NCBI GenBank assembly: GCA_910589415.1
Contig: OU342639.1
Span: forward strand, 16,872,268-16,936,267
DNA: 64,000 bases
Source: Malachius bipustulatus
Taxonomy: Eukaryota; Arthropoda; Insecta; Coleoptera; Melyridae
Direction of reading: 5' to 3'
Positions 32,801 to 39,095 of the stretch are shown piece after piece. A program made the position numbers and the translations under genes. Below the pieces are notes generated by a model. The model was given only the letters and a program-made list of their open reading frames with translations, did not search any database and had not been told where the DNA came from. The first letter of the stretch is position 1, and each line of letters begins with the position of its first letter.

Positions 32801-33494
32801 TTCGCTTGGAATGCTATTCCATATGTACGGACAGATATGGAACAATATGTCAGAAAAAATATTACTTAGTCCAGATTTCAATCTGCATTTAGAGAAAAGT
32901 ACCGCTGTGAAACTGCCGTACAGTGTTAATTGCAGAGTGGAAGGAGTGTAGAGACAAAGGAGCTTGCTTCAATAGTGGTGGTGTTTCTGAATCTGAAAAG
33001 AGCATTTGAAACAATGGATAAGGGAAGGGTAGTTAATTGATAAATTAATGGCTTGTAGAGATGGAAAAAAACTGCAAATTATTACAGTGTAGGAAACAAA
33101 AAGTGAGATACGGAAATGAAGAATCAGAAGCGAGGGAGGTTAAAATGGGAGTTCCGCAAGGTAGTGTGTTGGGACTGTTGGGGCTCATGTTGTTCGCTTT
33201 TTACATAAACGATTTACACTCACCTCTGTAGTATAGAGGATCTTTCTCCGCCACACTGACTTCAGAAATTCCTTTCGTTACTTCCTGAACAGAGGTAGGT
33301 GGCGCTGTAGGGGTCTTTATCGGATTTGCATCGCCAGCTCTGACTCCTGCAGGAATTTCACCTACTGCTTTCTCTAGCTGCTGCACTCCACTTGAAGTAG
33401 ATGCCACCGAACATGAATTTTTCTTCTCCCTGAATTTACGAATAGCTTCCATTAAGGCAGCACCTCGCCCTCTTGGTGCTGGTTTGTCTGACAT
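10565..33494 (-). CDS. piwi: Piwi-clade Argonaute protein, complete gene, 4 coding exons, 837 aa
   Basis: Piwi proteins bind piRNAs in germline cells and silence transposons. Joining minus-strand exons 33494-33224, 29099-28213, 24222-23773 and 11470-10565 gives 2,514 nt, exactly 838 codons with the stop. All junctions are GT-AG with consistent phase (1, 0, 0). Domain order is a short RG-bearing N-terminus (1-90), N/L1 and PAZ (91-386), L2 and MID start (387-536), MID end and PIWI (537-837). Length and the C-terminal LWYL fit the family. Tetrad positions read D614, E648, N680 and H812, so the usual third residue Asp is Asn. In the MID pocket Y550, K554 and K593 are kept but the usual Gln is E566. 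Whether this is the Piwi or Aubergine orthologue, or a divergent paralogue, cannot be settled here. No stop or frameshift occurs. Confidence 0.93.
11471..12240. other. piwi intron 3, proximal part with a short tandem duplication
   Basis: Contains a 25-bp direct duplication at about 11611-11660 (unit starting CTTATCTGCAGTGCATGAAT). No gene. The intron as a whole is 11471-23772 and most of it is nested mobile DNA. Confidence 0.5.
12472..13532. mobile_element. piggyBac-like TTAA-flanked element (non-autonomous)
   Basis: TTAA lies on both sides (12468-12471 and 13533-13536) and the ends are CCCTTTAAAGC and its rough inverse GCGCCTTAAAAGG. No transposase is present. Four GGTAG...CTACC hairpin motifs are scattered inside, including a perfect 20-bp palindrome GTGGTAGATATATCTACCAC at about 13384. 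Terminal match is short, so the superfamily call rests mainly on TTAA and the CCC-like end. Confidence 0.5.
13592..14876 (-). pseudogene. LINE-A reverse transcriptase, central and C-terminal part (broken)
   Basis: Segments in order on the minus strand are: NFAKVLESVLYRLIYS, KHGFVEKRSNITNL, VVFTDFQKAFDQIDH (RT Asp motif), a frameshift near 14560, PTSGVPQGSKLGPLLFL, then an in-frame TAA immediately before ADDLKLF. Next come MSVESLKDCLELQKSL, IKDLGVIFDRRLSF, RSKLEYGCLIWYPYY and a C-terminal segment to 13592. The stop inside the catalytic box and the frameshift make it dead. The closest relative in this window is LINE-E at 45166-47691. Confidence 0.85.
15524..18439 (-). CDS. LINE-B ORF2: AP endonuclease and reverse transcriptase, 971 aa, intact
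   Basis: It nicks target DNA and copies the element RNA into the nick. The endonuclease occupies roughly residues 10-250: VLHINISSLNN, CLNEHF, SVYRTPSS, LAADFNIDV, CIDNIAIS, FLSDHEALHI. The RT follows from about 480: NYRPISLLSVFDKIIE, LLDLSKAFDSV (catalytic Asp), SSGVPQGSVLGPLLFL, VNYADDTTIL (catalytic YADD), LGFHIDQNLNWAAH, then a C-terminal region. There is no RNase H, as usual for CR1/L2-type elements. No stop or frameshift was found, which suggests a young copy. The strand is the same as the host gene piwi. Confidence 0.9.
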   Translation of the reverse strand: MPQPPLPCNKHDIRVLHINISSLNNSVDGLEVLISDLGFPEFLCLNEHFLITENIQNININNYNLSSSYCRQSARGGSSVYSRCDIQSRNVQSLCSLSQPLICEISASETKFLSQKVIILSVYRTPSSRVRDFIYHLDGLLDAVSRMTDNVVLAADFNIDVLCDNSNTSSLTGILSSHGFRLCFSTPTRITATSATCIDNIAISGMLKLFDSNTLPTFLSDHEALHITLRASTMKQCCKSIIEPFRWKRDIKNPLLLLQFRNELLHESWQNVLDAPDTNSKFSCFSDTVSFYFDKYFPLEKSKNHSTRLAGPRWLTPEIRQLYDKINLLSPLKNTSNAPFKSQLISLQRKFKYLIRQETKRRNDIFISESENPIKSGWTLINKHRHSATRSQKIVELNFQGTTSEDPEEMCEMLNSVFLSNDSLVYNHTHGSNVATSVSSSFMFYPTSPGEINHVVLRFKGKMSSGLDEIPSFIAKHCISVLAHPLADIINSSFLTGVFPEQLKAALVKPIFKKGDGKNPENYRPISLLSVFDKIIESLVSHRLLDFLEKTRTLSDSLHGFLRNRSTETALVQLTEYISGGMEDGTRTVGWLLDLSKAFDSVCHECLLLRLQAVGIRGLALSWFSSYLQGRTQAVELIGSDGRVTRSLFAPVSSGVPQGSVLGPLLFLIFINELGPKITSSNSICVNYADDTTILIKIKTSDISEIISTVQDPLEKASTWLRVNRLKLNLTKTELIDFHSSGSRLPPLPDIPNENSLIKPREVVKFLGFHIDQNLNWAAHTDLLCHRLASSCFLLRRLQHTVSHNILLSAYYGHFYSHVAYGIAVWGSTEKSLSKVFLLQKRALRILADLSIRESCRGQFRRLGLLTLPALYVFSLLKLIYKNQAKLDPFRFSHNYHTRFNLFKLPTHHLSPSEKTFTYASIKYLNHFRLDPSTVRFSQFKLYLRKHLTELEPYTTMDILSSTPPPPSFLT
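18607..19518 (-). CDS. LINE-B ORF1 (nucleic-acid chaperone-type protein), 5' end missing
   Basis: Open frame ending in TAG/TGA-type stop at 18607 and lying 167 bp upstream of ORF2. It reads about 300 residues, is low in complexity in the middle (Pro/Ser/Thr-rich, with PSPKRKYENFVPG) and has no zinc knuckle that I can see. The first in-frame stop upstream is at about 19519 and no ATG follows it before the body (19416 is a TTG), so the true start is lost. The assignment rests on position relative to ORF2. Confidence 0.6.
   Translation of the reverse strand, partial: VKSKCQTEEPELSAGLPAPSIQPEGKPSEIRERQLNRKTERDVNNTGHQYIHLGHVPPAFSKHTIIRYIKNKLNITGFIKIKSLVNQPDQGRMDKLSFTNYMVGVRGDEIERILDPSFWPYNISVRRFERFSEDSRKSPEAVPTTSLSTSLERKKLQRIDQPATPSITLSSAPDKLAPTPDIPSPKRKYENFVPGSSNDTSEAVIENDRVINEAPTWLRALWPPQARMTKTSAENEGLYLLSRLRQPELLQSVRLYLAYLHERSDSTCVHGETRSSIRLRLASEGFPVMLSLSSTNSFTKTMV
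19888..20240 (-). pseudogene. LINE-A reverse transcriptase, N-terminal part
   Basis: Minus-strand frame containing NPQEIVDAFGDFFNSVY, ISEEEILIALKQCKNSF, GVDLIPGFILRDC and FPELWKQSTITPT, all typical of the region just before the RT core. It runs straight into the TA-flanked foldback at 19885; its continuation is at 14926 and below. Confidence 0.8.
20340..20585. repeat. Short TA-flanked foldback MITE
   Basis: Ends read CAAGCTGTTCCTAAATAGAG and its inverse CTATTTAGAAACACCTTG, with TA on each side (20338-20339 and 20586-20587). Arms of roughly 95 bp include GGAGGAAGTTGTTGATACAG. This length and these ends are typical of Tc1/mariner-derived MITEs. Confidence 0.8.
20878..21240 (+). pseudogene. LINE 3'-terminal fragment (Cys/His tail)
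   Basis: The plus-strand frame 20893-21142 reads LTGHCHLRYHLKKLG, then CKLCNANEEDETAFHVIFEC, and stops at TAG. The arrangement matches the C-terminal tail of the RNase H-bearing LINE at 3254-3949, but from a different subfamily. It is antisense to piwi. Confidence 0.7.
21241..21636. other. Intronic AT-rich DNA with a weak hairpin
   Basis: GGCTTCATTTAAGAA at about 21507 is inverted at about 21596, suggesting a small decayed foldback. No coding potential seen. Confidence 0.35.
21637..23156. mobile_element. TA-flanked palindromic MITE split by a LINE
   Basis: The left end (CAGGATGCTTAATTGGTAAA, preceded by TA at 21635-21636), the internal GATAGAGGACACCGAGGTGG and the right part (ACATAGATACAGGGTGTTTT onwards) align with the intact copy at 62257-62582. 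In that copy the two sides of the LINE insertion are contiguous at the sequence ACGTCATTAATA. The right end here is diverged. Confidence 0.7.
21737..22944 (-). mobile_element. Internally deleted LINE: 5' leader plus ORF1 start joined to the RNase H end
   Basis: A perfect 12-bp target duplication, ACGTCATTAGTA (21725-21736, 22945-22956), and an (AAATAC)-type tail at its left end show that this is one retrotransposition unit on the minus strand. It starts with a GC-rich leader (about 22944-22440), then an ATG with MVRNKKPRNRGTSPRNRLL and TEWGLSPV, and then jumps near 22290 to NAHSLARKGASTPF and the tail found in the LINE at 3254-3949. All RT and endonuclease sequence is missing. Confidence 0.8.
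23157..23772. repeat. Intronic DNA with TTTAG repeats and an inverted repeat
   Basis: About five TTTAG units occur at 23190-23212. An inverted pair, GAAATTTCCCAAGTTTTCAA at about 23426 and its reverse complement at about 23560, forms a loop of roughly 105 bp. It probably represents a decayed foldback. Confidence 0.5.
23773..24222 (-). CDS. piwi: piwi coding exon 3: linker 2 and MID N-terminal half
   Basis: 450 nt, phase 0 at both ends, after TTATTTTACAG and before GTATGTGATT. It reads VVRLTQVPPYQRIQDL, SGWGLTICPPVINLN, GRILEP-like ARILEPETLIFG, PVDLDKWIMIYT and GPAIGACIAEPLLIALKD, ending KEIQ, which joins CAVFIVPY of exon 4. These are the conserved Piwi blocks between PAZ and MID. Confidence 0.92.
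24223..25209. other. piwi intron 2, first part, with a dispersed noncoding repeat
   Basis: Around 24430-24570 there is a block (GTGACCCCGGATTC, then TTATTAAATAAAAAACC) that recurs at about 27150-27290 in the same orientation and at about 26180-26290 inverted. No gene seen. Confidence 0.45.
25210..25950. mobile_element. TA-flanked palindromic MITE (Tc1/mariner type), copy 1
   Basis: Ends are CAGTGCTTCCCAAAAGTAAC and its inverse, with TA at 25208-25209 and 25951-25952. The arms are more than 170 bp and include CGATAAAACGGAGAGGGCTG and GATGACGTCACCACTTTTTC. A second copy lies at 43546-44305. No transposase. Confidence 0.85.
26440..27060 (+). pseudogene. LINE 3' relic (RT C-terminal region), antisense to piwi
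   Basis: Plus-strand frame with MSLGANMSWHDHVAGLAKSA, KAQIRPSLEYCSHVWSSAPK, RAIRLIGDPDLTKNLDTLEH and RVADLSLFYRYF, then a frameshift into SLWNSIPNKGVFPEVYNLQ and FKANVNRHLRSC. It is the same family as 8775-9610 and 32660-32890 and lacks the catalytic box. Copies of the repeat at 26180-26290 and 27150-27290 flank it in opposite orientation. Confidence 0.8.
27480..28150. repeat. Degenerate direct repeats with C-rich patches in piwi intron 2
   Basis: Motifs of the type TTGCA(AT)A...AAAAAT(A)AGGGTTCTT followed by a CCACCCCC/GGGGGTGGGGG patch recur with variation (about 27520-27660, 27840-27920, 27950-28035). This looks like an old tandem array or repetitive-element interior. No coding potential. 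Confidence 0.45.
28213..29099 (-). CDS. piwi: piwi coding exon 2: N-terminal and PAZ domains
   Basis: 887 nt; starts after GCATTTTCAG in phase 1 (completing a Gly codon) and ends ...NYSD before GTAAGTTATT. Blocks are ESGKKIRVSCNHVRLL, FEYEVRFDPPLDDKSMRI, FKGVLPN, LQFYSVLFKN, HKLEIFPGFAVSVNELEDG, LMLCIDTHRH, SQIVGSTVFTPYDNQSYMVD, DYYKKQYDIDI and YLVPELCKMIGMSD. The PAZ domain (about residues 264-380) binds the 2'-O-methylated 3' end of piRNAs in this family. No break is seen. Confidence 0.93.
29100..29569. other. piwi intron 1, 3' part, with a G-quadruplex-like run
   Basis: AT-rich, apart from a G-run at 29479-29498 (GGGGG-T-G7-A-GGGG on the plus strand), which is antisense to the piwi transcript. 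No gene. Confidence 0.45.
29838..31166 (-). mobile_element. LINE-C: 5'-truncated LINE inside LINE-D
   Basis: Minus-strand insertion with an (AAAT)n-type tail (plus-strand TTTATTTATT at 29840-29868) and an uninterrupted coding part. Its 5' limit is about 31166, where LINE-D resumes. Confidence 0.75.
30107..31165 (-). pseudogene. LINE-C reverse transcriptase, C-terminal two thirds
   Basis: Open from the truncation point: FGLSGGTLKWVLSYL, ASSGVPQGSHLGPLLFIL, VLIYADDIKIF (catalytic YADD), LNKIKLNSSKCKVLSF, IRDLGVIYQSNFEF, TLVRPILTFGSVIWSP, then a tail to the stop at 30107. No internal break is visible, but the endonuclease and the first RT motifs are missing, so the fragment is inactive. Confidence 0.85.
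31620..31800. repeat. Short foldback MITE inside LINE-D
   Basis: ACGTGCATTTTTATTAATAA (about 31647) is matched by an inverted copy at about 31758-31778. The outer CGGCC-GTGTTCAA parts also invert (31621 and about 31792). About 75-bp arms. Confidence 0.7.
32660..32890 (-). pseudogene. LINE 3' fragment inside LINE-D
   Basis: The minus-strand frame ends with IWNSIPSEEFPGEYNLQRFK and VNVNQYLRLCTAPRASYG, the C-terminal signature of the family at 8775-9610 and 26440-27060. It is only about 230 bp. Confidence 0.7.
33224..33494 (-). CDS. piwi: piwi coding exon 1: N-terminal region with RG motif
   Basis: ATG at 33492-33494 is the first in-frame ATG. The exon ends CTACAGAG before GTGAGTG in phase 1, exactly matching exon 2. 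The protein starts MSDKPAPRGRGAALMEAIRK and goes on to a Ser/Pro/Thr-rich, probably disordered stretch. Only one RGRG cluster is present; arginine methylation and Tudor binding at such motifs is known for Piwi proteins, so docking here would rest on very few sites. A TTCTATTGCAG acceptor at 33512-33522 suggests a 5' UTR intron just upstream. Confidence 0.85.
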
Positions 33495-33510
33495 GGTTGA
33501 TAATCAACGA

Positions 33511-33746
33511 CCTGCAATAGAACACCTTAGCAAAACCACAATTACTTGATTCTTAAAAGTAACGCTTCAATAATTTCCAATGTTCACTTAATCTTGAAAG
33601 ATAACTAGGTATGGTAACAAAATACCAGGAAGGTCGATAATTAATTTTTTGTTGTCAGAAACGAGCATCCATCCCCCCCCCATGCCTGTTGTAATGCCCT
33701 TGATTCACATTAACATTACTGCGGGAAAAATATTTTTTTGGAGAAT
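33511..33746. promoter_or_regulatory. Upstream of piwi: probable 5' UTR intron acceptor and leader
   Basis: On the minus strand a polypyrimidine-AG acceptor (AG at 33512-33513) lies 17 nt before the start codon, so the piwi leader is probably spliced and the promoter lies at higher coordinates. No TATA or initiator could be assigned with confidence. Confidence 0.4.
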
Positions 33747-33947
33747 TATAAAGGCTCATTAGGCTAACAGGCAGATTTCTGTGCTTGTGTTTGAAGCTAA
33801 TATCGATGTCAAATGACTTTTATTAACATTTTTGTAATTACTTTCATGTCAAGAATAGATAAATATAAAAAATTCCCACTTACACTCGATACCTTCTTCA
33901 GAAACGGACACAGAAATCTGCCTGTTAATTTAATGAGCCTTTGTAAT
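33747..33947. repeat. Palindromic MITE, intact copy of the 2088-4264 family
   Basis: Ends TTATAAAGGCTCATT and AATGAGCCTTTGTAA, with AGGCAGATTTCTGTG subterminally inverted. It is in reverse orientation relative to the left copy and shares the internal GAAGAAGGTATCGAGT block. It sits just upstream of piwi exon 1. Confidence 0.75.
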
Positions 33948-34517
33948 ACCCGCTGTTAGTCAGGTCATTGGTCATAATTACTCTCTTCGTAAGTTTCCAG
34001 AAAATGAAAAAAGTAAAATAAAAAAAAAATAAAGAAAAAGAAAAAGCTGTAGAGGTAGTAAACTTCAGGTTCTGGTCATCTCTATTGAATAATATAGTGT
34101 TGTGAAAATTCAGCTACTGAATCAGGCAACTGGGGACGGGGGTCATTATGTATATAAGCGGCCAGTCGCAGTCGCTTATAGTCACTTAGGCATACCATAT
34201 ACACTATGAGATAGTATGTGTCTCTGTCTCTAGGAGTATCATGGTACCAGTGAAAGTCTGTGTAAATTGAAAATAAGGGAGATTGTATAACTGTAATAAT
34301 TACCATTGAGATGACCCATTATCTATTATCTATTTGATGATTTTTGGAAAAAATTCCTTGCCCTTCTCGAATGACCCATTAGTTTGGGAACGGCCTCAAT
34401 AAGGACCTGTTATACAAAGAAATCGTTGTGGTGCATGTGCTAGTTTTTTTTTCCATTAAAATTTAAGGCCCTTGCGGCTTTTTCTTTATCTTGTATATTT
34501 TAATTTTCTTCTTTCAT
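33948..34517. other. Gene-free stretch between the piwi-side MITE and the Jockey LINE
   Basis: AT-rich with A-runs near 34020. No reading frame with family features. It could hold the piwi promoter, but nothing diagnostic is visible. Confidence 0.35.
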
Positions 34518-34845
34518 TTTCTTGAAATATTAAATGTACGTACATGAACGCGACAACGTAGGTATTGTACATACCGTGAATCTTCGAAATTGCAGAGGTT
34601 CTAGTGTAAACTAAATATCAGTGGAAGTGTGACGTATAATGGTGGACAATCTACTTAGTATGAAGTTGTAATATAGTTCAAAAATAGCTGCTAAACGCCC
34701 AAAAAAGGGTAATATAAACAATAACAAATTTATTTAATAATTTTCAACTGATAAAACAAAGCGTAGATAAGGAGCGGAACTGCGTTAAATTGTATTGAGG
34801 TGTTGCCGGCTTGTGACAAAAGTCGGTACACGATCATGTAAAGGA

Positions 34846-36276
34846 ATGCCCTTAGCAAGGAATATACCAGACATGGGTATAAACAATACCAGCCAACCCC
34901 AAACCAATTTTATGATGCAAAATCAACTACAAGCACAGCAAACATATAATTATCAAACGGAACAAGTACCGCCATATACACAACAAATCCAGCGCTCATC
35001 ACAAGCTTGCAATATCTTTCATCAGAAAGTTAAAAATGTCCAAGATATCAATACACAAGCTACTCAGGATGAATTGCAAAACATAAATGATTACCCCATG
35101 CAAGACTCTCATTATGAACCAACAAACAGAGACGAAGTAGTGAGCAGGCATCCTTGGCAAGAAGTAATAACGAAAAAGAGAAAACGCTCTCTTACATCCA
35201 AACCAACGGAAGATATAACACCGTTAATAACGACAAACAGATTCGAAACGTTAGCACAGACAGAGACTGATGAACCGACAGTTGATAACAATCCAAGCCT
35301 GCATGGATCGAAATCAACATCAGATCCCCGAGAAAAAGAACAAAGACCTCCTCCAATTTTTATTCATGGTGTGAAAAATTACAATGCCATGTGTGACAAC
35401 CTGTCTAAGGTAATTGAAGAGGAAAGATACTTTACAAAATCGCTATCAAACGACACCGTGAAAATAAACACCACCACCATTGATAATTATAGAAAGCTCA
35501 TCAGACATCTCATTGATGAAAACATAATACATCATACCTATCAGATCAAGCAGGAAAGGGCATACAGGGTGGTAATACGAGACTTACATCACTCCATACC
35601 TATCCAGGATATCAAAGAAGAATTAAAAAAGGTTGGACATGAAGTGCGAAATATAGTTAACATAAGACATAGAGTTAGCAAACAACCGTTGCCTATGTTC
35701 TTCGTCGATCTTGAACCTAAAGAAAACAACAAGGAAATATATAAGCTAGAATACTTACAAAATACAATAATAAGAGTGGAAGCACCAAGAATTAAAAATA
35801 CTATCGTTCAATGCACCCGATGTCGAGATTACGGACATTCAAAAACATACTGCAGAAAGCCTTACAACTGCGTCAAATGTGGAGGTTCACATGATAGTCT
35901 AACTTGCAGCAAACCAAGAGACTCTCCAGCTGTATGTGCATTATGCAGCGGTAACCATACAGCAAACTATAAGGGCTGCACAGTTTACCGTGATATCAGA
36001 GCTAGAAGATTTCCTACTCTACAAAATAATAGGGCATATAACAAAAACACCCATAATAACTCAAGTAATCAAAATAACGGCCAGCAGCCAATACAGAAAT
36101 CACCTCAAACCCCAAGCTATGCTCAAATAACAGCAGGACACCAAAACAATTTAAATGGGACCAATGACCAGTTTGCTACTTTCATGATCGAATTTACATC
36201 TATGTTTACCCAAATGCTAAACCAAAATACCATGATTCTAAATATGCTAACTGCTCTGATTAACAAAATAAACTAA
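34846..36276 (+). CDS. Jockey-type ORF1: gag-like protein with CCHC zinc knuckles
   Basis: 476 codons from the first in-frame ATG (34846). The N-terminal third is Gln/Asn-rich. The middle holds the PRE_C2HC-type fold (YRVVIRDLHHSIPIQDIKEE, EVRNIVNIRHR), followed by cysteine clusters CTRCRDYGHSKTYC, CVKCGGSHDSLTC and CALCSGNHTANYKGC. The protein packages element RNA into a ribonucleoprotein. The frame is intact, and only three nucleotides separate its TAA from the ORF2 ATG, suggesting termination-reinitiation. Confidence 0.88.
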   Translation: MPLARNIPDMGINNTSQPQTNFMMQNQLQAQQTYNYQTEQVPPYTQQIQRSSQACNIFHQKVKNVQDINTQATQDELQNINDYPMQDSHYEPTNRDEVVSRHPWQEVITKKRKRSLTSKPTEDITPLITTNRFETLAQTETDEPTVDNNPSLHGSKSTSDPREKEQRPPPIFIHGVKNYNAMCDNLSKVIEEERYFTKSLSNDTVKINTTTIDNYRKLIRHLIDENIIHHTYQIKQERAYRVVIRDLHHSIPIQDIKEELKKVGHEVRNIVNIRHRVSKQPLPMFFVDLEPKENNKEIYKLEYLQNTIIRVEAPRIKNTIVQCTRCRDYGHSKTYCRKPYNCVKCGGSHDSLTCSKPRDSPAVCALCSGNHTANYKGCTVYRDIRARRFPTLQNNRAYNKNTHNNSSNQNNGQQPIQKSPQTPSYAQITAGHQNNLNGTNDQFATFMIEFTSMFTQMLNQNTMILNMLTALINKIN

Positions 36277-36279
36277 CTA

Positions 36280-38962
36280 ATGGCTCCAATGTTGAGAATA
36301 GCCGCTTGGAATGCCAACGGCCTAAAAAATCATATACTTCAAGTGATCACATTCCTAAATATCAACAAAATAGACTTACTTTTAGTATCGGAAACTCACG
36401 CTACCGAAAATATACAAATAAAAATTCCATACTACAATATATATTATGCAAATCACCCTGACGGAACAGCTCATGCTGGCTCAGCTATAATCATTAGATC
36501 AGCAATAGATCACCATGCGGTACAGCCACATATAACTAATAAGATACAGAGTGCCATTGTAAAAGTAAAATTGTTTCCATGGCCGTTAACAATCGGAGCA
36601 ATTTACAGTCCTCCTAGACATGCCATAACAACCGAAGAATACACCGAATTCCTACTATCACTAGAATCCCGATTCTTGGTTGCGGGAGACTGGAACTCCA
36701 AACATATACTGCATGGGGTTCTAGGCTGATAACACCAAAGGGACGACAACTGATGCATACAATACAACGGATGAATCTCAATTATATGTCAACAGGAGAG
36801 CCAACTTATTGGCCGACAGACCTAAATAAGATTCCAGACCTATTAGACTTTGCCATAACCAAGGATATATCAGAAATACATAGTGCAATTGAAAGTAACC
36901 TAGACCTTAGTTCAGATCACAGCGTCATAATTATAACACTTAGTACTAACGTAATCTGGAAAACTCCACGCCCAAAACTTTGCACGAAGCAGACCAACTG
37001 GGAAAGCTATCAGAAGTACATCAGCGACAATATTCATCTAGCGCATAGACTGCAGGACCCAATAGAGGTCGAAGAAGCTGTAGAATATATCACAAGACTA
37101 ATACATGAAGCAGCTTCGCAAGCTACACCAACAAGTAGTAAAGAAACCCCCGAAAAATGCAACGTACCTCTCCACATAAAAAAACTTGTTGCAGAAAAAC
37201 GAAAAGCTCGTGGTAAATGGCAGAGAACAAGGAATCCTCAAGATAAAACAACACTGAACAGGCTAACCCACCAACTCACCGATGCCTTGAAGGAAAACCG
37301 AAACAATGAATTTGAACACTACATATCCAAATTAACACCCTCAGACAACTCCATTTGGAAAGCCACAAATAAGTTTAAGCGACCTTATGTCCCAACTCCA
37401 CCACTTCGAAAAATAGACAGAACATGGGCACGAACTAACGAAGAAAAAGCAAACATCTTTGCAGAATATCTAGCACAAGTATTTACTCCCTTGCCGTCTA
37501 GTAACCCGTCAGCAGATGATGTAATAGAGGAATATCTTAACACTCCTGGACAGCTATCACTACCACCTAGACCAGTCACTACAGCAGAGGTATGGCGAGA
37601 GATTAAACGATTGAATACATATAAAGCACCAGGATATGACCTTATAGTTGGAAAACTCCTAAAAGAACTACCGAGAAAGGGAGTAGTACTCTTGACAGTC
37701 ATCTACAATAGAATCATCAGCCTCAACCACTTCCCACTACAATGGAAATATGCACAAATTATAATGATTGCAAAGCCCGGCAAACCTCCACAGGAAACTA
37801 GCTCTTATAGGCCAATTAGCCTGCTACCCATGTTATCCAAAATTCTGGAGAGGCTCCTGTTACAAAGACTAAATGAAATTATACCCAAAAATGAGCTAAT
37901 CCCAGATCATCAGTTTGGTTTTAGAGAAAGACATTCCACCATTCAGCAGTGTCACAGGATAGTCAACCATGTAATTAGGGATAATTTAGAGCGAACAGAA
38001 ATGTGTGCCTCAGTATTCCTAGATATACAACAAGCCTTCGATAAGGTATGGCATAGAGGACTCCTATACAAGATAAAGAAAACATTTCCAGACAGCATAT
38101 ACCTCACACTCAAATCATACCTCAGCGACAGATTCTTTCAGGTGAAAGTGGAAGATTCTCTTTCTGATTATCGGCTAATAGGCTCAGGCCAGGCGTTCCA
38201 CAGGGCAGCGTCCTCGGACCGTACTTATACCTTCTGTTTACTGCCGATGTCCCAACAACTAACACGACCAAAATTGCAACATTTGCTGATGACACAGCAA
38301 TATTATCATCCGACACCAATCCAGTTAGAGCTTCCGAACAGCTACAAGATCATCTGAACCTACTAGAAAATTGGCTAGACGTATGGAGAATTAAGGTCAA
38401 CAGTGCAAAATCCACTCAAATAACTTTCACGACAAAACGCATCGTCTGCCCGCAAGTCACCATCTACAATTCTCCAATACCTATGAAATCGGAGGTAAAA
38501 TATCTGGGACTACACTTAGACCAAAAGCTGAATTGGCGTGCACACATCAAGGCGAAACGACAACAGCTCAATCTAAAATCAAAAAAGATGTACTGGCTTA
38601 TCGGACGTCACTCCCAGTTATCAATCGAGAACAAACTACTGTTATATAAAGCCATTCTCAAACCAATTTGGACATACGGGATTGAGCTGTGGGGGTGCAG
38701 TAAACCATCAAATACCAAAATTCTGCAAAGTTTCCAATCCAAGATGCTGCGAATTATAACGAATGCGCCATGGTTTGTCAACAACCGCACTCTACACACC
38801 GATCTAAACCTACCATACATAGATGATGTTGCAAGATCAGTAGCCAGAAAAAGCAAACATCGAAACACCGATCACAGCAATGAGCTAATTGCACGACTAT
38901 ATAGACAACCACTAGCCACCAGAAGACTTAGGAGACAGTGGCCTGAAGACTTAACTGAATAA
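36280..38962 (+). pseudogene. Jockey-type ORF2 (endonuclease and reverse transcriptase), two frame breaks
   Basis: Part 1 (36280-36729) holds the endonuclease N-terminus: IAAWNANGL, VSETHAT, GAIYSPPRH, VAGDWNSKH. A frame break near 36720 leads into part 2 (to about 38180) with LDFAITK, SDHSVIII, NYRPISL-like SYRPISLLPMLSKILE, FGFRERHSTIQQ and FLDIQQAFDKVWH. A second break near 38165-38190 shifts GVPQGSVLGPYLYLL and TFADDTAIL to the third frame, ending with 38483-38962 (KYLGLHLDQKLNWRAHI, to TAA). Motif order is canonical; the breaks are single-frame shifts rather than deletions. Confidence 0.88.
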
Positions 38963-39095
38963 CTAATGGAGACCCATCAGTGGATGGTGCCCAGCTCAGA
39001 TGATACATCGAACATCATAACATTTACTAAATACATTGTAAGTTTATGTAGATTGTAAATTAGCAATTTAAAAAAAAAAAAAAATTTCTTGAAAT

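Larger units (their letters stand above)
29570..33219 (+). pseudogene. LINE-D: decayed LINE antisense to piwi in intron 1, repeatedly interrupted
   Basis: Plus-strand remnants in order are: endonuclease end around 29720-29830 (VVILGD, IDWRAHQETKKLKKWV), continuing after the LINE-C insertion at about 31180 as THTLKTSRTVIDLVVTN. KLKKPKIRWRYNEKEF follows at about 31390, then RT entry at about 32600 (VNTLPVIERILE), FLNLKRAFETMD at about 32985 and GVPQGSVLG...YINDL at 33152-33215. Stops and frameshifts are frequent. The RT homology ends at piwi exon 1's donor. Confidence 0.75.
34529..39084 (+). mobile_element. Full-length Jockey-type LINE with poly-A tail
   Basis: Flanked by an 11-bp target duplication TTTCTTGAAAT (34518-34528 and 39085-39095) and ending in a poly-A run (39070-39084). 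It has a leader of about 0.3 kb, ORF1, ORF2 and a short 3' UTR. ORF2 is broken at two places, so this copy is not autonomous. Confidence 0.85.

Noticed and set aside
34795..34845. Earlier start of the Jockey ORF1 at 34795
   Set aside because: That codon is TTG; the first ATG in frame is 34846.
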